The notes under the pieces: model-generated
What the model was told of the DNA's origin: nothing
The model's input: the letters and a program-made list of their open reading frames with translations, nothing else
Database searches by the model: none
Program-made: the position numbers and the translations under genes
Assembly (NCBI GenBank): GCA_000719695.1
Contig: JOHN01000048.1
Location: 1 to 64,000, forward strand
Length of the DNA stretch: 64,000 nt
Origin: Streptomyces sp. NRRL F-6131
Lineage (GTDB): Bacteria; Actinomycetota; Actinomycetes; Streptomycetales; Streptomycetaceae
Direction of reading: 5' to 3'
Shown: in pieces, positions 55,086 to 63,564 of the stretch
Position numbering within the stretch: the first letter of the stretch is position 1
How the letters are laid out: every line of letters starts with the position of its first letter

Positions 55086-56333
55086 TCAGACCATGCCGAG
55101 CGCGTACACGGTGAAGAACGCCGCCCCGGCGCCGGCCACCGCCTTGACCGGACCGGAGAACGCCGTCCAGGGGCCGTCGAACCGGCGGGCGAACCACCCG
55201 ATCGCGATCAGGACGGCGCCGAACAGCGGCAGCAGCGCCAGCCGCAGCACGACCCAGCCCACCGAGTCCGGCGCCACCGTCAGCCCCGGCACGGCGCCGA
55301 ACGCGGCCGCGCCCGGCACCGCGACCGCCAGCATCGCGCTCTGGTGCCAGCAGAAGATCGTCATCGCCGAGAGGTTGATCGCCACCACCGGCAGCCAGAG
55401 CAGCGGACGGCGGGTCAGCAGCCGGCCGAGCCGGCCGTGCAGCAGCACCGCCGCGCCGCACTGCACCGCGGCCAGCGCCGGCACCAGCAGGGACGGCGGG
55501 TGCGAGTTGGTCCGGGCGGCACCCGGCACCCCGACCATGGACGCCGGGTAGTGGAAGACCAGCAGCAGCGTCGCGAACAGCACCCCGCCGCCGACCAGCA
55601 GCAGCCGCGCCGCCGGGCGGCCCAGCCGGCCCTCGGCCCAGAGCACGCCCAGCTGGTAGCCGAACAGCCAGCCCGGCAGGACGGTCAGCAGCCCGATCCA
55701 GGACGGCACCGACTCCGCCCACGGGCCGTACCGCAGCAGGTCGACGACGGCGACCGCGGCGATCAGCAGGCCCGCCGACCAGCCGCCCAGTCGGCGGGCG
55801 GCGGCCGCGCAGAGCGGGGTGAGCGCGGTCAGCCCGAGGTAGACCCCGATGTACCAGAGCGGCTGCACCACCAGCGTCGAACCGGTCCGGACGGTGCCGG
55901 CGGGCACACCGAGGCGCGGCAGCAGCGGGATCAGCAGCGCCCAGACGGCGGTCACCCCGAGCACCGGACGGAGCAGCCGCACCGCCCGGCCGCGCAGCCA
56001 GCCGGCGTGGCCGGTGCCGCGCGCCCCGGCCCGGGCCAGCGAGCGGACCGCGGAGTGGCCGCCGACCAGGAAGAACACGCCCAGCAGTTGGAGTCCCCAG
56101 CTGGCCGGGGCGAAGAAGCCGAGCGCGGGGGAGGAGAGCGGACTGGCGTTGTGCAGGGCGCCGTCGGCGGAGCGGGTGAAGCCGCCGAGCAGCCAGTGGC
56201 CGACCGGGACGGCGAGCAGGGCGAGGGCGCGCAGACCGTCCAGCGCGCGGTCGCGGCTCTCGGGGGTGCGGGCGTCCACCTGGTGGGCGGCCCGGCGCAG
56301 GGCGGCGAGCGGGGCGGGTGGGGTGCTGGGCAT
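55086..56333 (-). CDS. Acyltransferase-3 family integral membrane protein
   Basis: 415 residues with about ten hydrophobic spans. The acyltransferase-3 pattern is visible: an N-terminal RALDGLRALALLAVPVGHW (Arg and His in the first span), FFLVGGHSAVRSL, RAVRLLRPVLGVTAVWAL, and later a PLWYIGVYLGL segment. Such proteins move acyl groups onto sugars, lipids or antibiotics at the membrane. It lies upstream of the oxidase gene and downstream of a DUF1023 hydrolase, all leftward, and could modify the same glycan the oxidase acts on; no proof. Confidence 0.85.
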   Translation of the reverse strand: MPSTPPAPLAALRRAAHQVDARTPESRDRALDGLRALALLAVPVGHWLLGGFTRSADGALHNASPLSSPALGFFAPASWGLQLLGVFFLVGGHSAVRSLARAGARGTGHAGWLRGRAVRLLRPVLGVTAVWALLIPLLPRLGVPAGTVRTGSTLVVQPLWYIGVYLGLTALTPLCAAAARRLGGWSAGLLIAAVAVVDLLRYGPWAESVPSWIGLLTVLPGWLFGYQLGVLWAEGRLGRPAARLLLVGGGVLFATLLLVFHYPASMVGVPGAARTNSHPPSLLVPALAAVQCGAAVLLHGRLGRLLTRRPLLWLPVVAINLSAMTIFCWHQSAMLAVAVPGAAAFGAVPGLTVAPDSVGWVVLRLALLPLFGAVLIAIGWFARRFDGPWTAFSGPVKAVAGAGAAFFTVYALGMV

Positions 56334-56465
56334 GACGGGGTCTCCGTTTCGCGGGGTGCGGCGCGGGGGCCGGCGGGCCGACGGGTTGCCGGGGTGTGCC
56401 GAGACGTGCGGGGGGCGGTCGCCGGTGGAGGCGCCGGGGAGGGGATCCCGGTGCGGCGGGTCCGG

Positions 56466-57680
56466 TCAGACCCGGCCGAGGGCGAGTGCGGCGAAGGCGG
56501 CCAGGGAGGCGGTGCCCGGGGCGAAGTAGCCGGTGTGGCCGTGCGAGCCGGTGGAGGGCAGCGGCCGGGCGCCGAAGGCCGGGTCGGTCGGGTCGGCGCC
56601 GTGGCCGAGGCCGAACAGCCGGACGTACGGCACGTGGCCGATCCAGTCGGAGCCGTTGCGGGCGGTGGCCCAGAGCGGGACGCGCGGGTCGAGTTCGGCG
56701 GCCGAGTCGACCCCGAGGCCCGGCGAGCCGAGCACCGCCACGCCGGAGGCCTGTCGGGGGCCGGGCCGGGCCAGCCCGCAGACCACCGAGCCGTAGCTGT
56801 GGCAGAAGACCGTGGGCGGGGCCTGCGGGGCGGTGCTGACGGCGAGTCCGTCCAGCAGCCGGATCAGCCGTTCGGCGCCGGCCCGGGCCAGCGGCTCGGT
56901 GGCGGCGTCCGGTCCGAGGCCGAGCGGGGTGGTGTAGCCGGCCCAGGCGATCACGGCGGTCCGCCCGCCGGTCGCCCCGACCAGGGCGCGGGCCATCCCG
57001 ACGGGGGTGCCGTACGGGTCGTCGGCGCGGTCGAAGGTGCGCAGGTCGACGTCGGAGCCGGGGACGACCACCGCGGTCCGGTCGGCGGTGGCGAGGTCGC
57101 CGAACACCTCGGCGACCTGGCCGCGGCCGCGCGGGTCGAAGGCCAGGAACCGGCGCGGACCGCCGGGCGCCGTCCCGTCCGGCGCCTCCTTGTCCGGCGC
57201 CGTTCCGTCCGGCGCCGTTCCGTCCGGCCCCGCTCCGTCCGGCGCCGTCCCGTCCAGCAGGGTGCGGTAGCGCTCGGCGCGCTCCCGGGCGGCCTCGTGG
57301 TCCCGCGGGGTGAGCGCCGGGTCGACGGCCCGGGCCAGGGCGCGGTCGCGCTCCTCGGCGATCGCCCGGGCGTTGGCCCGCAGGCGCAGCTCGACGGGCG
57401 CGCCGTCGAGGTTGCCGACCACCAGCGGGTGGCGGACGGCCAGCGCCTCCCGGGCGGCGGGCGGCAGTCGGGCGAAGAAGTCGGCGACCTCGGCGGGGGT
57501 GGTGGTGGCGGGGTCGGGCAGCGCCACGCCGAGGGTGGTGTCGGCGACCCAGGCGGCGCTCCCGGGGGGCGGCCCGGTCACCGCCCGCTCGCCCCCGGCG
57601 GCCCAGCCGCCCGCCCCCAGCACCGCGACCAGTGCCAGCGCGGCGGCGGCCGCCGCTCGGCGGATTCGCTGCTTCCCCAT
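56466..57680 (-). CDS. Secreted DUF1023-type alpha/beta hydrolase (paralogue)
   Basis: 404 residues. A signal peptide (about 1-28, basic start, AAAAALALVAVLGAGGWAAG) precedes the same architecture as the product of 48932: WVADTTLGVALPDP, VVGNLDGAPVELRLRAN, FDPRGRGQVAEVFGD, nucleophile Ser in TVFCHSYGSVVCGL, VLGSPGLGVDSAAEL and SHGHTGYFAPGTASL. It differs by an inserted PDGTA pentapeptide repeat (about residues 142-175) encoded by six 15-bp DNA units. It is divergent from nothing; it lies 132 bp upstream of the acyltransferase gene on the same strand. Confidence 0.88.
   Translation of the reverse strand: MGKQRIRRAAAAAALALVAVLGAGGWAAGGERAVTGPPPGSAAWVADTTLGVALPDPATTTPAEVADFFARLPPAAREALAVRHPLVVGNLDGAPVELRLRANARAIAEERDRALARAVDPALTPRDHEAARERAERYRTLLDGTAPDGAGPDGTAPDGTAPDKEAPDGTAPGGPRRFLAFDPRGRGQVAEVFGDLATADRTAVVVPGSDVDLRTFDRADDPYGTPVGMARALVGATGGRTAVIAWAGYTTPLGLGPDAATEPLARAGAERLIRLLDGLAVSTAPQAPPTVFCHSYGSVVCGLARPGPRQASGVAVLGSPGLGVDSAAELDPRVPLWATARNGSDWIGHVPYVRLFGLGHGADPTDPAFGARPLPSTGSHGHTGYFAPGTASLAAFAALALGRV
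57166..57255. repeat. Six 15-bp in-frame repeats inside DUF1023 gene
   Basis: Six consecutive 15-bp units like GGCGCCGTTCCGTCC encode repeated DGTAP in the minus-strand protein. Being a multiple of three, unit gain or loss keeps the frame. Confidence 0.85.
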
Positions 57681-57792
57681 GTCCGTTCCCTCCCGGCCCG
57701 TTCGACTTCGACGGGAGGGACGGTAGGAAGCAGGTGGCCCCGCGGGCGTCACACCGCGGGGCCAACTCCCCGGTGCTACCGGGGTATCAGGA

Positions 57793-57814
57793 GGTTCTCC
57801 CCCGGGGGAGAACC
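57793..57814 (-). terminator. Response-regulator terminator
   Basis: A perfect 22-bp palindrome (GGTTCTCCCCC and its complement) lies 23 nt past the leftward stop at 57838. A second small hairpin (CCCCGG/CCGGGG, 57768-57784) follows. Confidence 0.65.
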
Positions 57815-57837
57815 CCACCCCGGGCCGGGGGCGCGCG

Positions 57838-58512
57838 TCATTGCCCCGGGGCCACCAGGCCCGACTCGTAGGCGAGCACCACGGCCTGGGCCCGGTCGCG
57901 CAGGTCGAGCTTGGCCAGGATCCGGCCGATGTGGGTCTTCACGGTCTGCTCGGCGAGGACCAGCCGGGCGGCGATCTCCTGGTTGGACAGGCCGCGGGCG
58001 ATCAGCTCCAGCACCTCGGTCTCACGCGGCGTCAGCCCGTTGAGGCGCAGCTTGGGGTCGCGGCGCGGGGCCGGCCGGGTGCGGGCGAAGTCCTCGATCA
58101 GCCGGCGGGTCACCGAGGGGGCGAGCAGGGCCTCGCCGGCGGCCACCACCCGGACGGCGGCGATGAGGTCGGCCGGCGGGGCGTCCTTGAGCAGGAAGCC
58201 GCTGGCGCCGGCCCGCAGCGCCTCGTAGACGTAGTCGTCCACGTCGAAGGTGGTGAGCATCAGCACCTTGGGGCGGTGCGCGCCGGGCACGGCCGGGTCG
58301 AGCAGCCGCCGGGCGGCCTCCAGGCCGTCCATGACGGGCATCCGGACGTCCATCAGCACGACGTCCGGGTGGGTGCGGCCGGTCACCTCCAGGGCCTGGG
58401 CGCCGTCCGCCGCGTCCCCCACCACGTCGATGTCGCTCTGCGCGCCCAGCAGGGCGGCGAATCCGGCCCGTACCATCGCCTGGTCGTCGACGATGATCAC
58501 GCGGATGGTCAT
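57838..58512 (-). CDS. NarL/FixJ-family response regulator
   Basis: 224 residues. Receiver with Asp9-Asp10, phospho-acceptor Asp55 in DVVLMDVRMPVMDG, Lys in GFLLKDAPPADL near 112; LuxR-type HTH at about 155-212 (LTPRETEVLELIARGLSNQEIAARL, VKTHIGRILAKLDLRDR). It pairs with the kinase gene 21 bp upstream on the same strand. Targets unknown. Confidence 0.94.
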   Translation of the reverse strand: MTIRVIIVDDQAMVRAGFAALLGAQSDIDVVGDAADGAQALEVTGRTHPDVVLMDVRMPVMDGLEAARRLLDPAVPGAHRPKVLMLTTFDVDDYVYEALRAGASGFLLKDAPPADLIAAVRVVAAGEALLAPSVTRRLIEDFARTRPAPRRDPKLRLNGLTPRETEVLELIARGLSNQEIAARLVLAEQTVKTHIGRILAKLDLRDRAQAVVLAYESGLVAPGQ

Positions 58513-58533
58513 ACGGTGCTCTCCCCGGGCGCG

Positions 58534-59898
58534 CTACGGTCCGGCCGGCGTCCCGTCCGGATCCGGGGACGCGGTGCCGCTCGGCCGGCTGTCCTGGGTC
58601 CGAGTATCCGTCAGGCCGTCGACCGGCAGGACGGCGGCCACCCGGAAGCCGCCGTCCGGCAGCGGGCCGGTGTCCAGCCGGCCGCCCAGCAGCCGGACCC
58701 GTTCCCGCATGCCGACGAGCCCCTGGCCGGTGCCCTCCACCGAGGCCTCCAGCGATTCGGCGCGCTCCGGCGGGGCCGCGTTGACCACGGTGACCAGCAG
58801 GGATCCCTCGGTGACGGTCAGCGAGACCCAGGCCTCGGCGCCCGGGGCGTGCCGGACCACATTGGCCAGCGCCTCCTGGACGATCCGGTAGGCGGAGAGG
58901 CCGACGGCGGGTGGCAGGACGTCGTCCACGAGGTCCGGGGGGACGGTGAGTTCGGCCGCCACCCCGGCCCGGCGGACCGTGTCGACCAGCTGGGCCAGCT
59001 GCCCGGTGCCGGGCTGCGGCGCCGTCTCGGCGCCCGACTCCTCGCTGCGCAGCACGCCGAGCAGCCGCCGCATCTCGGCCAGCGACTCCCGGGCGGTGCG
59101 GGCGATCGCGGCGAACTCCTCGGCGGCCTCGGCCGGGACGCCGGTGATCCGGTACGGCGCGCTGGCGGCCTGCACGGCGATCACCGACATGTGGTGGGCG
59201 ACCACGTCGTGCAGCTCGCGGGCGATCCGGGCGCGCTCCTCCAGCAGGGTGCGCCGCTCGCGCTCGGCCTCGCTGATGTGCTCCTGCTCGGCCAGCAGCC
59301 GGCGGGCCTCGGCGCGCTCGCGCAGTGCTCCGCCGAGCACCAGGGCGGCACCGGTCAGGGCGGTGGTGAGCAGGCTGTTGTCCCCGCCGAACCGGTCGGC
59401 GAAGCCCAGGGCGGACAGCGTCAGGCTCGCCGCCGCGGTCGCCAGCCAGACCGCGACCAGGGTGCGCCGGGGCTCGCGCAGCGCCAGCGGCAGCATCAGC
59501 AGCAGGTAGCCGATCAGGCCGGTCGGCGGCCACGGCCAGGGGCCGGTGGGTCCGGTGCCGGTGGTGAGGACCAGCAGAGAGGTCAGCAGGTTCGCGCCGC
59601 CGATCATCCACCAGGCGGGCAGCGGGCGGGTGACGGCGAGCAGCAGCGGCACCGTCTGGGCGACCGCGAGGGCGGCGGCGAGGCCGGCGGCGAGCCCGTA
59701 GTCGTTGCTGAGCACGTTGAGCGCGCTCGGCAGCAGCGAGGAGACGGCGGCCAGGGCGAGGACGTACGGGAGGAGGCGGACCCAGGGGCGCGGGGCGTGG
59801 GCGAGCAGCGGGGTGTGGTCGGCGGAGGGCCGGGTCAGCGGGGCGAGCAGCGCGCGCACCGGACCGCCCGGGGCCGGCCCGGCGGGTGGCTTGATCAT
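58534..59898 (-). CDS. NarL-partner sensor histidine kinase
   Basis: 454 residues. About five membrane spans lie in residues 40-190. HisKA_3 with RIARELHDVVAHHMSVIAVQ (phospho-acceptor His230), HATPase with VQEALANVVRHAPG and GTGQGLVGMRERVRLLGG. The short loops outside the membrane suggest sensing within the bilayer. The C-terminal 30 residues are a Ser/Pro/Asp-rich tail. It is the upstream partner of the response regulator at 57838; stop to start is 21 nt, so the two share a transcript. Confidence 0.93.
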   Translation of the reverse strand: MIKPPAGPAPGGPVRALLAPLTRPSADHTPLLAHAPRPWVRLLPYVLALAAVSSLLPSALNVLSNDYGLAAGLAAALAVAQTVPLLLAVTRPLPAWWMIGGANLLTSLLVLTTGTGPTGPWPWPPTGLIGYLLLMLPLALREPRRTLVAVWLATAAASLTLSALGFADRFGGDNSLLTTALTGAALVLGGALRERAEARRLLAEQEHISEAERERRTLLEERARIARELHDVVAHHMSVIAVQAASAPYRITGVPAEAAEEFAAIARTARESLAEMRRLLGVLRSEESGAETAPQPGTGQLAQLVDTVRRAGVAAELTVPPDLVDDVLPPAVGLSAYRIVQEALANVVRHAPGAEAWVSLTVTEGSLLVTVVNAAPPERAESLEASVEGTGQGLVGMRERVRLLGGRLDTGPLPDGGFRVAAVLPVDGLTDTRTQDSRPSGTASPDPDGTPAGP

Positions 59899-60030
59899 CC
59901 GGTCAGCCTAGGGCCCGTCTTCAAATCCCCGTCGTCCGCCCGGAGGGCGGGCGGGGCGGCGTTGGGGTGCGTGCATCGCAAGGCGGAGGAGGGAGCCACT
60001 GCGGAGCATTGGCGACCGACGACAACCGGC

Positions 60031-60696
60031 TCAGGGGCGCCAGTGGCCGACCAGGGCCGGGCCGAGCTGGTCCAGGTGGCGGTCGATCAGCGCGATCATG
60101 CTCTCCGGCCCGGTGTCCTCCTGGTCGGCGCTCCAGGACAGGTGGGCGGCGCGCAGGACGGCGCCGAAGGCGGCCGCGAGCACGGCGGGCCGCAGGTCCT
60201 CGGCCGGGTCGACGCCCTCGCGCTCGGCGAGCACCCGGATCACCAGGCGTTCCTGCTCGGCGACCCGGCGCAGGTGGGCGGCGAGCAGGGTGGGGGTGTC
60301 CTCGATGATCCGGATGAGCTCCAGCGCGGCGTTGACCGAGCACGGTCCGGTGCGGTGGGCGGAGCCGCGCTCGCGCCAGGAGCCGACGATCGCGGCGCGC
60401 AGCGCCTGCAGCGGGCCCTCCTCGGCGGGGCGGGCCCGCAGCAGCTCGATGAAGTGGTCCTCGGCCTCGGCGAGGACGGCGAGCGCGACCTCGTCCTTGT
60501 TGGCGAAGTAGCGGAAGAAGGTGCGCTGCGAGACGTCGACCGCGGAGGCGATCTCGTCGACGGTGGTGCTGGCGAAGCCCTGGCCGAGGAAGAGCCGGTG
60601 GGCCGCCTCGATGAGGGCGTCCCGGGTGCGCTGCTTCTTCCGCGCCCGCAGTCCGGGCTCCTGGACGGGGGCGGGGGGAGCGGGCTGAGCGGCCAT
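60031..60696 (-). CDS. TetR-family regulator
   Basis: 221 residues from ATG at 60696. HTH at about 20-66: RTRDALIEAAHRLFLGQGFASTTVDEIASAVDVSQRTFFRYFANKDEV, the TetR signature. A helical C-terminal ligand domain follows. It is divergent from a 14-span MFS pump gene across 215 bp that contains a palindrome, so the pump is its likely target. A longer frame upstream to 60873 runs across this operator and is rejected. Confidence 0.93.
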   Translation of the reverse strand: MAAQPAPPAPVQEPGLRARKKQRTRDALIEAAHRLFLGQGFASTTVDEIASAVDVSQRTFFRYFANKDEVALAVLAEAEDHFIELLRARPAEEGPLQALRAAIVGSWRERGSAHRTGPCSVNAALELIRIIEDTPTLLAAHLRRVAEQERLVIRVLAEREGVDPAEDLRPAVLAAAFGAVLRAAHLSWSADQEDTGPESMIALIDRHLDQLGPALVGHWRP

Positions 60697-60793
60697 GGCG
60701 GGCGCCTTCCGGAGGGTGATCAGGCAGGTGTTCCGGAGGCTACTGTAGCCCTCTGACAAATGGCAGACAGTGGCAGAAGTCAGTTTTTGCCGA

Positions 60794-60810
60794 ATGTCAG
60801 TCGCTGACAT
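60794..60810. promoter_or_regulatory. TetR operator candidate
   Basis: ATGTCAG (60794-60800) and CTGACAT (60804-60810) form a perfect 7-bp inverted repeat with a 3-bp spacer, between the divergent TetR and MFS genes. Related CTGACA and TGGCAGACAGTGGCAG sequences lie at about 60752-60774, so more than one site is possible. Confidence 0.6.
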
Positions 60811-60911
60811 AATCTGCCGGAGTGGCGCCCGTCGGGCCGGGCACTCGTGGGGACGGGTGGGCCGGGGCGCCACGCCCCACGTCGGTCCGCAGTCAGCCCC
60901 GGAGGACCCGG

Positions 60912-62516
60912 ATGAGCCAGTCCCTCACCAAGAGCGCCACGGCGGAGGCACCGCCGTCCGGCACGTCACCGGGCGGGAGGAGCCTCCAGGGACACCCCTG
61001 GCTGACCCTGCTCACCGTCGCCGTCGGCGTCATGATGGTCGCCCTGGACGGCACGATCGTCGCCATCGCCAACCCGGTGATCCAGGCCGACCTCAACGCC
61101 GCGCCCTCCGAGATCCAGTGGGTGACCAGCGGCTACCTGCTGGCCCTCGCGGTCTTCCTGATCACGGCCGGCAAGATCGGCGACCGGTTCGGCCACAAGT
61201 CCACCTTCCTGGCCGGCGCGGTCGGCTTCGCCGCCACCTCGGCGGCGATCGGCTTCGCCGGGGACATCCGGACGGTGATCGCCTGCCGGGTGCTGCAGGG
61301 CCTGTTCGGCGCGCTGCTCCAGCCGGCCGCGCTCGGCCTGTTGCGCGGGGCCTTCCCGGCCGAGAAGCTCAACATGGCGATCGGCATCTGGGGCGGCGTG
61401 ATCGGCGCCTCGACCGCGGCCGGCCCGATCGTCGGCGGCCTGCTGGTCGAGCACGTCAACTGGGAGTCGGTGTTCTTCATCAACATCCCGGTCGGCCTGC
61501 TGGCGCTGGCCCTCGGCCTGTGGATCCTCAAGGACGTGCGGAGCGAGAACGCCGCCCGGTCCTTCGACGTCCCCGGCATCGTGCTGCTCTCGGTGGCGAT
61601 GTTCGCGCTGGTCTTCGGCATCATCAAGGCGCCCGAGTGGGGCTGGGGCGACGCCGCCACCCTGCTCTTCCTGGGCGGCGCGGTGGTGCTGATGACCGCC
61701 TTCGCGTTCTGGCAGCGGGTGGCCCGCGAGCCGCTGATCCCGCTCAGCCTGTTCCGCTCGCTGCCGCTGTCGGCCGGCACCCTGCTGATGGTGCTGATGG
61801 CCTTCTCGTTCTTCGGCGCGATCTTCTTCGTGACGTTCTACCTGCAGAACGTGCACGGCATGACGCCGGTCCAGGCGGGCGTCCACCTGCTGCCGATGAC
61901 CGGCATGATGATCATCGGCTCGCCGGTGGCCGGCATCGCGATCGGCAAGCTCGGTCCGCGGATCCCGATCGTGGCCGGCATGCTGATCACCACCGTCGCG
62001 ATGTTCGGCATGTCCACCCTGGACGCCGGTTCCGGCAACGGCGTGATGGCGCTCTGGTTCGTGCTGATGGGCCTGGGCATCAGCCCGGTCATGGTCGGCG
62101 CCACCGAGGTCATCGTCGGCAACGCCCCGATGGAGCTGTCCGGTGTCGCCGGCGGCCTCCAGCAGTCCGCGATGCAGGTCGGCGGCAGCCTCGGCACCGC
62201 CGTGCTGGGCGCGCTGATGGCCGCCCGGGTCACCGACGCGCTGCCCGGGAAGTGGGCGGACGCGGGCCTGCCGCCGGTGGAGCCGGGTCAGGCCGAGGGC
62301 CTCAACCAGGCCGCCCAGCTCGGTATCGCCCCGCCCGCCCCGGCCGGGACCCCGCAGCAGGTGGTCGACGCGATGGCCGGGGCCGTGCACGACTCCTTCG
62401 TCAGCGGGATGTCGCTGGCCTTCGCGGTCGCCTCGGTGGTCGCCTTCGCCGCCGCGGTGCTCGGACTGCTGACCCGCCGCGGCACCACGGAGGCCGGGCC
62501 CGCCGTCCACATCTGA
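60912..62516 (+). CDS. DHA2-family MFS drug:proton antiporter
   Basis: 534 residues; GGAGG at 60901 supports ATG 60912. Fourteen spans; motifs VMMVALDGTIVAIANPVI (span 1), GKIGDRFGHKSTFL (motif A), GGVIGASTAAGPIVGGLL (motif C, antiporter), WESVFFINIPVGLLALALG. It exports drugs or endogenous metabolites using the proton gradient. Expression is probably repressed by the divergent TetR. The C-terminal loop before the last span is longer than usual (about 450-500). Confidence 0.94.
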   Translation: MSQSLTKSATAEAPPSGTSPGGRSLQGHPWLTLLTVAVGVMMVALDGTIVAIANPVIQADLNAAPSEIQWVTSGYLLALAVFLITAGKIGDRFGHKSTFLAGAVGFAATSAAIGFAGDIRTVIACRVLQGLFGALLQPAALGLLRGAFPAEKLNMAIGIWGGVIGASTAAGPIVGGLLVEHVNWESVFFINIPVGLLALALGLWILKDVRSENAARSFDVPGIVLLSVAMFALVFGIIKAPEWGWGDAATLLFLGGAVVLMTAFAFWQRVAREPLIPLSLFRSLPLSAGTLLMVLMAFSFFGAIFFVTFYLQNVHGMTPVQAGVHLLPMTGMMIIGSPVAGIAIGKLGPRIPIVAGMLITTVAMFGMSTLDAGSGNGVMALWFVLMGLGISPVMVGATEVIVGNAPMELSGVAGGLQQSAMQVGGSLGTAVLGALMAARVTDALPGKWADAGLPPVEPGQAEGLNQAAQLGIAPPAPAGTPQQVVDAMAGAVHDSFVSGMSLAFAVASVVAFAAAVLGLLTRRGTTEAGPAVHI

Positions 62517-62557
62517 CCGGTGGCCCGCCGCGCCGCGCGGCGACCCCGCGCCGTGCC

Positions 62558-62601
62558 GCCCGCCGGCCCCGGACCGTCCGTACGGTCCGGGGCCGGCGGG
62601 C
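62558..62601. terminator. Bidirectional terminator after MFS gene
   Basis: Perfect 20-bp arms (62558-62577 and 62582-62601) with a CCGT loop, between convergent stops at 62516 and 62626. Confidence 0.85.
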
Positions 62602-62625
62602 GTCGTGGCCCCCGGACGTGCGGCG

Positions 62626-63393
62626 TCAGGAGGTCGGGCAGTCGAGCGACGGGTCGGTCTCGGCGGCGGCCCAGCAGGCCTCGGCCCGCTGCCAGTACTC
62701 CTCCTCGGACACGGTGGTGGTCGGACCGGGGGCCGGCAGCACCTGGGTGGGGCCGAAGTGGTCGCCGCCACCGGTCGGCGGCGGGGCGGGGGGCGTGCGG
62801 GTGGGTCCGGGCGCGGCGGTGGCCGGTCCGGTGCCACCGCTCCCGGTGGAGGGCGCCGTCGACGGTCCGGCGGACGGACCGCCGGACGACGCCGCCGGTG
62901 GCGGGGCCGTGGGGGCCGGGGCGGCCGCCGACGGGGCCGCGGGCGGGGCGCCCGTCGCGGTGCCCGTCGGCACCTCGGCGGCGACCAGACCGAGCGCCGG
63001 TCCGGCCGGTGGGCGGGCCGGTGCGACGGGCGCGGTCGGGCCGCCGGGCACACCGGGCCGCGGCGTGGACGGCGATCCGGACGGCGCGGGCGCGGGCCCT
63101 CCGGGCTCCGTGGACTCGGCGGGCGCCGCCGGCTCTCCGGGAGCCGCCGGTCCCGGGGGACCGTCCTGCCCGTCCTGCCCGTCCTGCCCGTCCGGCGCGG
63201 CCGGCCCGCCCGGGCCGGGAGCCGGAGCGGGCGCCGGCAGCAGTTCGACCACGGCCCGGTCCGGGGCGGCCGGCAGCGCCACCGAAGGGCCGCCGAACTC
63301 CTCCGGAGCGGGTAACAGCTGGGACAGCAGGGCGCCGGTCGTCACCCCGACCAGCAACGCCAGGGGGAAGGCCCCCGTCCTCGGTGCACGCAC
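62626..63393 (-). CDS. Hypothetical Pro/Ala/Gly-rich membrane-anchored protein
   Basis: 255 residues. A short N-terminal hydrophobic segment (FPLALLVGVTTGALLSQLL, about 9-27) serves as signal or anchor. The middle is almost entirely Pro, Ala, Gly, Ser and Thr, and includes collagen-like triplets (GQDGQDGQDGPPGPA near residue 70). The last 30 residues (VSEEEYWQRAEACWAAAETD, then SLDCPTS) are the only ordered-looking part and contain two cysteines. I recognise no family. It is transcribed toward the MFS gene, upstream of which it has its own promoter near 63400. Confidence 0.7.
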   Translation of the reverse strand: MRAPRTGAFPLALLVGVTTGALLSQLLPAPEEFGGPSVALPAAPDRAVVELLPAPAPAPGPGGPAAPDGQDGQDGQDGPPGPAAPGEPAAPAESTEPGGPAPAPSGSPSTPRPGVPGGPTAPVAPARPPAGPALGLVAAEVPTGTATGAPPAAPSAAAPAPTAPPPAASSGGPSAGPSTAPSTGSGGTGPATAAPGPTRTPPAPPPTGGGDHFGPTQVLPAPGPTTTVSEEEYWQRAEACWAAAETDPSLDCPTS

Positions 63394-63501
63394 GGTACCC
63401 GGCCCCTCCCCTCGCCCCCTCGGGACACCTTAAGCGTGACTCTCGGGAAGGTTAAGAGGCCACCGCGACCGGCCCGGGCGGACGGCCGAAGGGCGAACGG
63501 C

Positions 63502-63546
63502 CGAGGGGCCGGTCCTCCCGCACGCGGCGGGAGGACCGGCCCCTCG
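63502..63546 (-). terminator. aceE terminator
   Basis: Perfect 20-bp arms (CGAGGGGCCGGTCCTCCCGC at 63502-63521, complement at 63527-63546), 5-nt loop, 18 nt past the leftward aceE stop. Confidence 0.85.
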
Positions 63547-63564
63547 GTGGTTCCGGTGACCGGA

